Of a stretch of DNA of 20,628 nucleotides, positions 7,821 through 15,536 are shown piece after piece. This stretch comes from CBDVBD01 sp965372135 (GTDB taxonomy: Bacteria; Electryoneota; RPQS01; CBDVBD01). Under the pieces are notes generated by a model, which was not told the DNA's origin, searched no databases, and saw only the letters and a list, made by a program, of their open reading frames with translations. The DNA is taken from contig CBDVBD010000045.1 in NCBI GenBank assembly GCA_965372135.1, positions 1 to 20,628 on the forward strand, given 5' to 3'. Numbering within the stretch: position 1 is the first letter of the stretch; each line of letters opens with the position of its first letter. The position numbers were made by a program, and so were the translations under genes.

Positions 7821-7867
7821 GCTGAAGCGTGCTTCAGCGAGTAGGTCAGGATCCCTGTGATCCTGAC
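7821..7867. repeat. Palindrome plus GTCAGGATC/GATCCTGAC element, copy 2 (short loop)
   Basis: GCTGAAGC-GT-GCTTCAGC (7821-7838) is a perfect 8-bp palindrome. It abuts GTCAGGATC (7845-7853), loop CCTGT, GATCCTGAC (7859-7867). The latter pair matches copy 1 at 147-190, including the flanking GCGAGTAG, and the following ATC-TGATTGGATGTAG resembles ATCTTATTAGATGTAG in copy 1. The short loop makes this the apparently unfilled form. It lies just after a gene end and could help terminate transcription, but no T-run follows. Confidence 0.75.
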
Positions 7868-7920
7868 ATCTGATTGGATGTAGAATAACCCCTTATGAGC
7901 ATTTCATATCCCTCCCTGTT

Positions 7921-7980
7921 CCCGCCAGGTTTCAATCCGGCAACCGCCGGAGTAACCTGGCGGGTAAAGCCCTAAAGGGC
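7921..7980. repeat. Nested cruciform-like inverted repeats upstream of the TonB receptor
   Basis: The outer arms CCCGCCAGGTT (7921-7931) and AACCTGGCGGG (7954-7964) are perfectly complementary over 11 bp. Inside them sits TCCGGCAACCGCCGGA (7936-7951), a 16-nt palindrome very similar to the one at 4807-4822. A third hairpin, GCCC-TAAA-GGGC, follows at 7969-7980, ending 27 nt before the receptor ATG. Their position in the leader allows a role in mRNA folding, but none is shown. Confidence 0.8.
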
Positions 7981-8007
7981 ATAAAACCGTGGAGTTTCTC
8001 CTAAGCA

Positions 8008-10734
8008 ATGATTCGTAAAATAGTCACAATCCTTGTGTTCACCATCCCCGCCATCACATGGGCGGTTACGGGCTCCATTGAAGGTATTGTCGTAGATACG
8101 AAAACCGGACAACCCCTGTCTTCCGCTAACCTGGTGGTCAAGGGCACCTTCAAAGGTGCCGCAACCGACCTGGAAGGCAGATACGCCATCCTTGGCTTGT
8201 CCCCAGGTCCCTACGACGTACAATGCACTATCATCGGATACACTGACCAGCTCCACACCGGCATCATCATCCGTCCCGGTATCAGTACCGTGGTCGAATT
8301 CCAAATGCAGCCCACCATCCTCGCCGCCGGCGAGGAAGTCATCATCATCGGAGAACGTCCCTTGGTGGAAACCGACCGCACCAGTTCCGGTGTCCGCATC
8401 ACATCCTCTGACATATCCGCCGCCCAGTTTGAGGACATCGGCGACATCGTCTCCGAACAATTGGGCGTGGTGGACCAGGACAACGAACTACACATCCGCG
8501 GCGGCAGATCCGATGAACACTTGACCATCGTCGACGGCATCCGCGTCAGAGACCCCATTTCCGGAAAAGGCTACGGCACCTACTTGTCTGCAGATGCCAT
8601 CAAAGAAGTCGAGATCATTACCGGCGGTTTCAACGCCGAATACGGGCAAGCCATGTCCGGCGTGGTCAACGTAGTCACCAAGTAAGGCAGCGATAATGTT
8701 TCCGGTTCCATCACCTTCAAAAGCGACCATCTGGGAACCGACAACATCAAAAACTACCGCACCAACATCGTCGAATTCAACCTGGGCGGACCCGAACCCG
8801 TCGCCACCACCATATTCCATCGCACCCTGGGACTGCCCGGCAGAGCGTACTTCTTCCTGAATTGCTACGGCTACGTTTCCGACACCTATTTACCCCACGC
8901 CTCTTCCCTGCAGCCAAGGAAATCATCTTATGACCTATTCGCACCACGGGAGGAAAACAACTGGTCTATCCTCACCAAGCACCGCTGGGAATTCGACCCC
9001 AAACGAAAACTATCCGTCAGCTACGGGAGGTCCCTCCAAATCAACCAGGGTTACTTCGAACCCTTGTTGGAAGATAAAGAATACTTCCCCTACGAATACC
9101 TGAACATTCTGGACAACTACAACACCTTTACCCGCGAATCCATCCATTCCGCGATTCACTGGAAACACACCCTGTCCCAAAAAACCTATTACGAAGCCAT
9201 CCTCGCCCGGTTTTTCATCCGGGTACACAGTGCCGCCGATAACAAGCATTGGACTGACTACATCGAGCACCAGGACACCGACCCGGTGTTCTATATCCCC
9301 GATGCCCGCGGTAACCTGATCATCCTCCAGGGTGACGGTTTCTGGGACAGCGGCGATCCGGAAACCTGGCACGACCACTTCAGTGACACCTACAGTCTGG
9401 AAACCAAGATAACCTGCCGCCTGAACGAGATGCACCAGATCAAAGCCGGCTGGATCGGCGAATACACCGAACTGCAGTTGGTGCATATCAACGCTCCCTG
9501 GGTAGGCACCTCCGGGCTCGGTCGCAATTGGGACATGTACCACGTCTATCCAAACGCTGGGTCCGTATTCCTGCAGGATCAAATCAAATACAAAGGCATG
9601 ATCGCCAATGTCGGCTTCCGGTTCGACTACTGGTTCCCCGGTGAATACGTAGAGGACGTCATCGACGACCCCGCCGTCGCCACCTTGACCGATGAAGCCC
9701 GTCGCCAATTCAAGGAAGATACCTTCGAGCTATTCGGAGCCCGGGGAAAAGGACACTTATCCCCCCGTATCGGAATTTCCCACCCCGTCACCGACCGAGA
9801 CATGTTATTCTTCTCCTATGGACATTTTTCCCAACGCCCGCGATATTCCTACGTGTACGCCCACTTGCGTTCCCAGTCCGCCGCTACTTATCAGTTGTTC
9901 GGCAACCCGAACCTGAACTCATCTATCACCGTAGCGTACGAACTGGGACTCAAACATAAATTTTCCCAAACCCAGGTATTGGAAGTCACCGCCTTCTACA
10001 AGGACTTATTCGACTACCCAACCAGTGAAAGCATCACCTATGATAACCCCAGGTACGGGAACATCTCCTACTTCATGTACTTCAACCAGGACTACGCCCG
10101 TGCCCGGGGAATCGAATTACGCCTGCGCCAACAAGCATCCCGTTACCTCACTGGTAGCCTGGAATTTACCTACAGTATCGTCTCTGGAAAATCATCATCC
10201 GCCAACACCAATTTGCTGGTAGCCGCTGGCGAAATCGCAGAAAAAACCATCGGCGAGGAGTACATGAGATGGGACAAACCCATCATCTTCGCCCTGACAA
10301 CCCATTTCCACACCGGACCCGATGACCACCCCCGACCCTGGGGCATCCCGATCCCTAACGACGCCGGTCTTCGCAGCCGCTTGGAATTCCAATCCGGTAA
10401 ACGCTATACCCCGCTGACCCGGCTGCCCAACGGCGCCGAAGTATACGACGAAGAACGCTACAGCGCCTTGGCATCCAGCCAGGTATTGTGGGATATATCC
10501 ATATATAAAGCCTTCCGGGTGGGTGGAATAAGATTGAGATGGTTCTTGGAATGCCAGAACCTGCTAAACTCACGCAGACCCAATACAATTAATCCTTTGA
10601 CCGGTCGAGCTTACGAGCCCGGGGACGACATCCCCTTGAGTTGGCATGACGATCTTCAGGACTTACCTCCTGATGATCCGTCACGCTATTCCGCTCCTCG
10701 GCAGTTCCTGTCCGGCTTCACCATCAGCTTTTGA
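8008..10734 (+). pseudogene. TonB-dependent outer-membrane receptor interrupted by an in-frame TAA
   Basis: The frame spans 909 codons and reads as a complete TonB-dependent receptor except for TAA at 8683-8685 (codon 226). Residues 1-19 are a signal peptide. Residues about 21-105 are a carboxypeptidase-regulatory-like domain (GSIEGIVVDTKTGQPLSSAN...DLEGRY). Residues about 125-225 are the plug, including LHIRGGRSDEHLTIVDGIRV and GFNAEYGQAMSGVVNVVTK. Immediately after the stop the same frame continues GSDNVSGSITFKSDH and runs without another stop through an aromatic-rich beta-barrel to ...RQFLSGFTISF, ending with the terminal Phe typical of barrel proteins. Homologues commonly have an acidic residue at this point (VTK-E/D-G), so one G-to-T change of GAA or a sequencing error would explain it. 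As written, the product would be a 225-residue plug fragment. There is no good Shine-Dalgarno. Confidence 0.85.
8683..8685 (+). other. In-frame TAA stop inside the TonB receptor
   Basis: TAA at 8683-8685 separates AAG from GGC AGC GAT. It lies in the same frame as both halves of the receptor, so no frameshift is involved. TAA also ends other genes in the window (for example 2437, 4693, 17633 and 19280), which argues against reassignment of this codon. I see no recognised readthrough context. Confidence 0.9.
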
Positions 10735-10737
10735 CCC

Positions 10738-10778
10738 TCCCCCCCGGTTCCCGGGGGGGAATATAAAAGGGGGGGGGG
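10738..10778. terminator. Very GC-rich hairpin and G10 tract after the TonB receptor
   Basis: TCCCCCCCGG (10738-10747), loop TTC, and CCGGGGGGGA (10751-10760) form a perfect 10-bp stem starting 3 nt after the receptor stop. ATATAAAA and a run of ten G residues (10769-10778) follow, then TCTTTT. A terminator role is plausible from position and stability, but the hairpin is not followed directly by U residues. It is also the unfilled version of the repeat at 4710-4760, so it may simply be a dispersed repeat. Confidence 0.5.
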
Positions 10779-10850
10779 TCTTTTAAACTTGCTTTGTTAA
10801 CTAATGAACTTATCCGGCTACTGACGAAAGACCGGGATCCAGTATTGTAG

Positions 10851-10905
10851 GTCGGGTTCCGAAGCGGTAGTAGCTGAAAGTCCGCCCACCGGCGGAAAAC
10901 CCGAC
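10851..10905. repeat. GTCGGGTT element with nested 16-nt palindrome (filled form)
   Basis: The outer arms GTCGGGTT (10851-10858) and AACCCGAC (10898-10905) match the hairpin at 2524-2546. Instead of a GCA loop, this copy carries about 39 nt that include TCCGCCCACCGGCGGA (10881-10896). This is the clearest filled-versus-unfilled pair in the window. Confidence 0.8.
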
Positions 10906-10950
10906 AAATAACTTTGTTAACTTTGTCAACTTTTCAACTTACTAACTTAT

Positions 10951-11958
10951 ATGACCAAACCTAAATACATCGCAATTCCAATTGTACTAACAATCCTGCT
11001 CCTTTGCATCTTCGCAAATACCCACGCTCAAATAATCCCAGCTTTGGGTGGGCAGCGCGCCGGCACCTCATCCATGACTTTCCTGAAAATCGGCATCGGT
11101 GCCCGCGCAGAAGGCATGGGCGGCGCCTTCGTGGGTATGGCGAACACTGCCGATGCCTTATTCTGGAACCCGGCAGGAGTCGGCTGGTTGAAACGCCCGG
11201 AAGTCGCCTTCCATTACCTGTCCTATCCCGCTGACATCCAATACGTTGCTGTCGGAGCTGCTATACCACTGCAGCGTTGGGGCATTTTGGGATTGACGCT
11301 GGGCAGCCTATCCACTGATGAAATGACGGAGCGCACCGAATACCACCCCCAGGGCACTGGCAACACCTTTGTCTTCAGTGACGTATTCGCCGGCGTATCT
11401 TACTCCTATTTATTCATCGACCGCTTCGCCGCCGGCGTCGGGCTAAAAATCGTCCGTGAAGACTTAGCCGGCATCCACATGTGGGGCGGCATGATCGACT
11501 TGGGAACCTGTTATTACACCGGATTCCACGACCTGACATTCGCCGTAACCCTGGTCAACTTAGGTCCCAACCTCCGACCGGAAGGGCGCGCCACCATCAC
11601 CGACCAGGACGGCAACCAAATCGAACGCCGGTACGAAGCCTTTTCGCCCCCCACCATATTCCGCTTAGGCGGCGTCATGACCGTGTACCAAAAACATGCC
11701 ATTAAATCCATACTTAGCTTACAATTAAACCACCCGGTGGACACCGAAGAAAGCCTATCGCTGGGCACTGAAATAACTTACTTGCAGCGACTGGTTGTCC
11801 GAGCCGGATACAAAATCAATCAAAGCGAAGCATCTTGGTCCGCCGGAGCCGGAGTAATCCTTCCCTTCAGCGGACGGCGATTCCAAATTGATTTCGCCTA
11901 TTCCGATATGGGCATCCTAACCCAGTCGTACCGGTCATCGCTAACCATAATCCTATGA
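10951..11958 (+). CDS. PorV/PorQ-family outer-membrane beta-barrel protein
   Basis: This 335-residue protein has a signal peptide (1-27, ending NTHAQ) and the hallmark start of the PorV/PorQ family: residues 42-80 contain FLKIGIGARAEGMGGAFVGM, then ANTADALFWNPAGVGW. The rest is a series of amphipathic strands with glycine-rich turns, ending FAYSDMGILTQSYRSSLTIIL as in FadL-like 14-strand barrels. In Bacteroidota, PorV shuttles sorting-domain cargo from the type IX translocon to the cell-surface attachment complex. Other family members have unknown roles, and FCB genomes often encode several. The presence of four sorting-domain proteins in this window makes a cargo-handling role attractive, but it is not proved. 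The gene follows the TonB receptor and precedes an NHL lipoprotein. No Shine-Dalgarno is visible. Confidence 0.88.
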   Translation: MTKPKYIAIPIVLTILLLCIFANTHAQIIPALGGQRAGTSSMTFLKIGIGARAEGMGGAFVGMANTADALFWNPAGVGWLKRPEVAFHYLSYPADIQYVAVGAAIPLQRWGILGLTLGSLSTDEMTERTEYHPQGTGNTFVFSDVFAGVSYSYLFIDRFAAGVGLKIVREDLAGIHMWGGMIDLGTCYYTGFHDLTFAVTLVNLGPNLRPEGRATITDQDGNQIERRYEAFSPPTIFRLGGVMTVYQKHAIKSILSLQLNHPVDTEESLSLGTEITYLQRLVVRAGYKINQSEASWSAGAGVILPFSGRRFQIDFAYSDMGILTQSYRSSLTIIL

Positions 11959-11986
11959 TTAATCTACGTATAAAGATAGTGTCGTG

Positions 11987-12040
11987 CTGTCAGGTGTCAA
12001 CGAATCTCGATTCAACGAATCTCGATTCCTCACCTGACAG
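11987..12040. repeat. CTGTCAGGTG...CACCTGACAG element with internal 15-bp tandem repeat
   Basis: The ends CTGTCAGGTG (11987-11996) and CACCTGACAG (12031-12040) are perfect 10-bp inverted repeats. The interior holds two exact tandem copies of TCAACGAATCTCGAT (11997-12011 and 12012-12026). The right end also occurs alone at 57-66, and a diverged whole copy is at 2461-2516. The structure resembles a very small inverted-repeat element without coding capacity. Confidence 0.8.
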
Positions 12041-12052
12041 TTCTAAGAATAG

Positions 12053-12114
12053 CACCACAATTCATTGTGGTGTTAAAACGCAACTATCAAATAAACCCAA
12101 CCGCTTCAGCGGTT
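12053..12114 (+). repeat. Two perfect hairpins in the leader of the NHL lipoprotein gene
   Basis: CACCACAA-TTCA-TTGTGGTG (12053-12072) and AACCGC-TTCA-GCGGTT (12099-12114) are perfect stems of 8 and 6 bp that share the same TTCA loop. The second ends 10 nt before the ATG at 12125 and could limit access to the start. The first is followed by TTAAAACG rather than a T-run, so it is a weak terminator candidate. Confidence 0.6.
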
Positions 12115-12124
12115 TACTGAAACC

Positions 12125-13450
12125 ATGAAACGTTACATATACCTCATCATCCCCATCGCATTTTTCCTAATCCTATCCTGCGGCGATAAGATGGAACTAC
12201 CCACCGCATCCACCGGAACCGGAGGCTTTACTGCAGGTGAAACCACTCTGGTCCGCCTGAACCCATCCTGGGACGGCTTCACCGATCCCGTTGATGTAGC
12301 GGTCGGTCCCGACGGCGTCGTCTTCGTCGTGGACCAAGCCAATCCTTACATCACCGCCTTAGACGTCGCCGGCAACATATTAACCAACGGAAATCTCGAC
12401 CAAATCGGTCCTATCTCATCCCCGGTGGGAATCGGCATCGACCCTCGCCTAAACGTATTCATCGTCAACGGTTCCGACACCGTGTACCGCTGGAATCAAT
12501 ACATCAATATGTACGGTGTCGATGCCATCGCCGAGTCCTTTGTAATTCAAGATACCGTCACCGGCGACACCGTCTGGGTGGATTTCTTCACCCTATACGA
12601 ACTGGTATTTAACAGTCAGAGCATCGAAGACCACTATATATTATTCGACGTCACTTGGGAATCCGATCAAGAAGCAATTGATTCCCTGACCGGCATTCTA
12701 CCGTTCTACACCGCCATCAACGCATCCTTCCAGGGTGTCGCTGCCTCGAACTCACTGCCGGAAATCTATGTCACCGACAGCGGGCGTGACCGCATCCACC
12801 GCATCGAAATCGTCTGGGATAAATTCCTGCTGCTGGGCAACGGCAGCTTCGGCTTTTCCTTCACCTCTAATGAAAACGGCTTGGTCGCCACCCACGGCAC
12901 CGGAGCCGGTACCGCCGCATCCCCCATGGGCATTTCCGTGGATGACAACGACCGCGTCCTATTCGCCCAAATCGACGGCAACTTCCTGGTGCAGCGCATG
13001 GTAATGGTCGGCGAAGACATGCATTTCACCATAGGTTTCTCCTTCACCAGCGATATCATGCAGTTGGAACGCTTTTCAAGCCCCTTAGACGTGGTCGCAG
13101 CTCCCCTCACCGAAACCGACCTGGGCTGGATATACGTCGCCGACACCGGCGCTAACCGCATCCAGGTATTCAACCAGGACGGCAATTTCCGGAGTAACGC
13201 CGCCGTCACATCCGTCCCCACCAGCACCACCTGGATCGACACTATCGTCACCTATCCCGGAGGCGGATTGCCGCCCGACACATCTTACGTCTCCCGTGAC
13301 ACCGTCATCATCGTCGAAACCGCCGACCTGCTGGATCAGCCCTCGGGCTTGGCGTACCACAATGGCGTCCTATATATCTGCGACCGCGGCAACTCCCGCA
13401 TCGAGCGCTATCAATTATCCTTCTCCAAAAACGATCTCCCCGACGAGTAA
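12125..13450 (+). CDS. NHL-repeat lipoprotein
   Basis: This is a 441-residue predicted lipoprotein: basic start MKRY, hydrophobic stretch, then FLILSC with Cys19 as the lipidation site. NHL-type propeller motifs are visible at about 54-86 (DPVDVAVGPDGVVFVVDQANPYI), around 215-235 (EIYVTDSGRDRIHRIE), near 335-355 (GWIYVADTGANRIQVFNQDG) and at the C-terminus (PSGLAYHNGVLYICDRGNSRIERYQL). The spacing between blades is irregular and contains long insertions, for example about 130-200. NHL propellers are binding platforms, and no enzymatic residues are evident. The ATG at 12125 is the only sensible start; there is no Shine-Dalgarno. It follows the PorV-like gene and may belong to the same outer-membrane module. 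Confidence 0.85.
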   Translation: MKRYIYLIIPIAFFLILSCGDKMELPTASTGTGGFTAGETTLVRLNPSWDGFTDPVDVAVGPDGVVFVVDQANPYITALDVAGNILTNGNLDQIGPISSPVGIGIDPRLNVFIVNGSDTVYRWNQYINMYGVDAIAESFVIQDTVTGDTVWVDFFTLYELVFNSQSIEDHYILFDVTWESDQEAIDSLTGILPFYTAINASFQGVAASNSLPEIYVTDSGRDRIHRIEIVWDKFLLLGNGSFGFSFTSNENGLVATHGTGAGTAASPMGISVDDNDRVLFAQIDGNFLVQRMVMVGEDMHFTIGFSFTSDIMQLERFSSPLDVVAAPLTETDLGWIYVADTGANRIQVFNQDGNFRSNAAVTSVPTSTTWIDTIVTYPGGGLPPDTSYVSRDTVIIVETADLLDQPSGLAYHNGVLYICDRGNSRIERYQLSFSKNDLPDE

Positions 13451-13513
13451 GCTTTAGTGTTGAATCACTCCTGCGCTTATAACCTTTTATTGAATAAATA
13501 TCAAACCATGTTA

Positions 13514-13579
13514 GTCGAATTCCACATGGAATTCGACAATACTTGCACACTTTCACACTTTCTAACTTTCACACTTTTT
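13514..13579. repeat. Perfect 11-bp palindrome followed by CACACTTT repeats
   Basis: GTCGAATTCCA (13514-13524) and TGGAATTCGAC (13527-13537) form a perfect inverted repeat with a 2-nt centre, again in an intergenic space. It is followed by a pyrimidine-rich tract (13543-13579) with three imperfect copies of CACACTTT just upstream of the next ATG. No ribosome-binding site is visible there. Confidence 0.65.
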
Positions 13580-13581
13580 TC

Positions 13582-15252
13582 ATGTATAAACGCCTGATTA
13601 TAACCTTTTCCATCTGCCTATTCTTTGCGTTGGCACTCGGCATCATCGCCAACATCGCTCTATTCAAACACTACCACATCCAGCCCGGAACCCCCCGCGC
13701 CCTTGCCATCTTACCATTACTGGTATTGTTGACATTCATCGGGCTCTTATTCCGCTTCTGGCGTTGGCATTATTTCCTGCGACAGTCCGACATCCGAATC
13801 CCCACCCGCATCAGCCTAAGCATTTACCTATCCGGATTTTCCCAAACCATCATCCCCCTGTTCGTCGGCGAAATCGCCCTGAAATCGATACTGGTGAAAC
13901 GCCATTCCAACACCCCTTTAGAACGCACCGTCTTAATCGTCACCTACGAACGACTCCTCGACTTCCTGGCATTAGCAATCCTCACCATCCCTTATATAAT
14001 CACCCACCAAAATAACCAACCCATCTGGACAGTTATCCCAATCGGCATCTTGGTGTTGCTGCTCATACCGCCCCTGCGAACACACACCTGGAAAGGCATA
14101 TCTTTAGTCTTGACCTACTTTATTCGTCTGTTATTACCCCAATACAAAACCACCACCCTTCGTACTCCAGCTTCCATCATATCCACCCGTGTCACCGTCA
14201 TCGCCCTGATCCTGTCATTGGCGTCCTGGCTAACCGTCGCTTCAATCCTTCCCCTGGCATCTTCTATGCTAAATAATAAAACGCCCTGGCTTGAAGGCAC
14301 CGGCATCTATGCTATATCCACCATCATCGGAGGAGGTTCCCTATCCCCCGGTGGCGTGGGTATCACCGGATCGGCGATCGCAGAATCCTTGATACAACGC
14401 GGCATGGAAACATCTTCCGCCGGTCTGGCGGCGGTGCTGACCCGGCTCTCAACCTTTGCCCTGGTCTTCGCATTGGGTTTGATTTCATTCTTAGCCTATC
14501 TATGGTGGAGCCGCAAATCCAAATCCCACATCCCAGCCGACCAATTCTTTGGATACGAATCCGAATTCGCCGTCAGCAGCCGCGATTATTACATCCGCAA
14601 AAAACTGGACCGCATGACTCCCCATTTCAAGGAGCTATCCCCAGCCCCCAATTCCAGACCAACTCTCGGTTTGGATTTGGGTTGCGGACCCGGATGGCAC
14701 CTATCATCGTTGTCAGATTCCGGATTAAGCATCTTCGGCATTGACACCAGCACCCGCCAATTGCAATCAGCCCGGAAAAACGCCCCGACCTCCCAATTAC
14801 TAACAGCGGACATCCAGCACCTGCCCTACAAACACCGACAATTCGACTTCGCCTACTGCATTAACATAATCCACCACCTCCCCACCAAACCATCCCAAAA
14901 ACTCGCCCTATGCGAAATCCATCGTATCCTGAAACCCGGCGGTGTACTGTTCCTTCACGAAATGAATCCCACCAACACCTTGTTCCGTTTCTACTTGGAA
15001 TACATCCTACCTCTGTTCAATCCCGTCGACCGCGGCACCGAATTTTGGATTACTCCGAAATCCCTGAAACACGCTCCAATCTTCAACCTAACAGCAATTG
15101 ATTACTTCACTTTCCTACCCGATTTCCTGCCTAAATGGGTATTGCTCGCTCTCAATCCTCTTGAAAGATTATTGGAACAATCCCCCCTCAACCACCTTAG
15201 CTACCACTACATGGCAATCCTCCAAAAACCCTATTTCGATAACCCCCACTAA
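13582..15252 (+). CDS. Flippase/LPG-synthase-like membrane domain fused to a SAM methyltransferase
   Basis: This 556-residue protein has two parts. Residues 1 to about 325 form a multi-helix membrane domain of the UPF0104/AglD/LPG-synthase-TM type, with the family motifs PLFVGEIALKSILVKR followed by YERLLDFLALA, and later GGGSLSPGGVGITGSAIAESL. Residues about 326-556 form a class I methyltransferase: motif I LDLGCGPGW (364-372), the acidic residue after strand 2 in IFGIDTS, QFDFAYCINIIHHL, and RILKPGGVLFLHEMNP. The methyltransferase should face the cytoplasm. The combination suggests modification of a lipid or polyprenyl-linked substrate, but the substrate is unknown. The ATG at 13582 starts the first helix cleanly; an in-frame TTG at 13543 would add 13 residues from a CACACTTT-rich tract. 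The frame is continuous through the junction. Confidence 0.85.
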   Translation: MYKRLIITFSICLFFALALGIIANIALFKHYHIQPGTPRALAILPLLVLLTFIGLLFRFWRWHYFLRQSDIRIPTRISLSIYLSGFSQTIIPLFVGEIALKSILVKRHSNTPLERTVLIVTYERLLDFLALAILTIPYIITHQNNQPIWTVIPIGILVLLLIPPLRTHTWKGISLVLTYFIRLLLPQYKTTTLRTPASIISTRVTVIALILSLASWLTVASILPLASSMLNNKTPWLEGTGIYAISTIIGGGSLSPGGVGITGSAIAESLIQRGMETSSAGLAAVLTRLSTFALVFALGLISFLAYLWWSRKSKSHIPADQFFGYESEFAVSSRDYYIRKKLDRMTPHFKELSPAPNSRPTLGLDLGCGPGWHLSSLSDSGLSIFGIDTSTRQLQSARKNAPTSQLLTADIQHLPYKHRQFDFAYCINIIHHLPTKPSQKLALCEIHRILKPGGVLFLHEMNPTNTLFRFYLEYILPLFNPVDRGTEFWITPKSLKHAPIFNLTAIDYFTFLPDFLPKWVLLALNPLERLLEQSPLNHLSYHYMAILQKPYFDNPH

Positions 15253-15255
15253 TTC

Positions 15256-15284
15256 TGTCATCCCCGCGAAGGCGGGGACCCAGT
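15256..15284. repeat. TCCCCGC-GAAG-GCGGGGA hairpin element (unfilled form)
   Basis: TCCCCGC (15261-15267), loop GAAG, and GCGGGGA (15272-15278) form a perfect 7-bp stem preceded by CTGTCA. The element at 249-288 has similar arms but with a 16-nt palindrome in the loop. It starts 5 nt after the fusion gene, so it might also serve as a terminator, though no T-run follows. Confidence 0.7.
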
Positions 15285-15376
15285 CTTATTATCTGCTGGC
15301 TCAAGAGAAGACTATTGGCACTTTCAAACTGCTATTGTTATCCTAAAATTTCAATTTTGCCCTTGCCCCCCTTCCC

Positions 15377-15416
15377 CGTCATTGCGAGTCCCGATCCGTC
15401 GGGACGTGGCAATCTC
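15377..15416. repeat. CGTCATTGCGA...GGCAATCTC element with 16-nt palindromic core
   Basis: The left arm CGTCATTGCGA (15377-15387) and right arm GGCAATCTC (15408-15416) match those at 4776-4875. The core TCCCGATCCGTCGGGA (15389-15404) differs in sequence from the cores at 4807 and 4849 but has the same length and the same TCC/GGA ends. Confidence 0.8.
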
Positions 15417-15460
15417 TAACATTTTACCATACTTCCCATTCCAAAAAATACATTTTGCCC

Positions 15461-15489
15461 TTGACTATTACTGAAAAATAACGTAATTT
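15461..15489 (+). promoter_or_regulatory. Sigma70-type promoter for the EF-G gene
   Basis: TTGACT (15461-15466), a 17-nt spacer and TAATTT (15484-15489) give a good housekeeping promoter. The predicted start near 15496 leaves a leader of about 41 nt before the TTG start at 15537. Confidence 0.7.
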
Positions 15490-15525
15490 TATCGTTTGAA
15501 ATCTACACGAAACGCCTTTGTTTTT

Positions 15526-15531
15526 AGGAGG
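15526..15531 (+). promoter_or_regulatory. Consensus Shine-Dalgarno supporting a TTG start
   Basis: AGGAGG lies 5 nt before TTG at 15537-15539. No ATG lies between this site and the conserved N-terminal NISIVGHGSAGKTT, so TTG is the only start that retains the whole GTPase domain. Confidence 0.85.
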
Positions 15532-15536
15532 ATATC

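Larger units (their letters stand above)
15253..15460. other. Intergenic stretch with two dispersed repeats
   Basis: The gap holds the TCATCCCCGC hairpin element (15256-15284), the CGTCATTGCGA element (15377-15416) and the EF-G promoter further right. I see no gene. The phrase TTTTGCCCTTG occurs at 15355-15365 and again at 15454-15464, where it contributes the -35 region of the EF-G promoter. Confidence 0.6.

Noticed and set aside
8683..8685. TAA reassigned to an amino acid
   Set aside because: TAA is used as the terminal stop of several other genes in the window, and no other internal TAA interrupts a recognisable gene.
9064..10734. Separate gene starting at ATG 9064
   Set aside because: It is in the same frame as the receptor, begins in the middle of the barrel without a signal peptide or ribosome-binding site, and the frame is open back to 8686.
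13543..13581. TTG start for the membrane/methyltransferase fusion
   Set aside because: It would add 13 residues encoded by CACACTTT repeats; ATG 13582 gives a normal start to the first helix.
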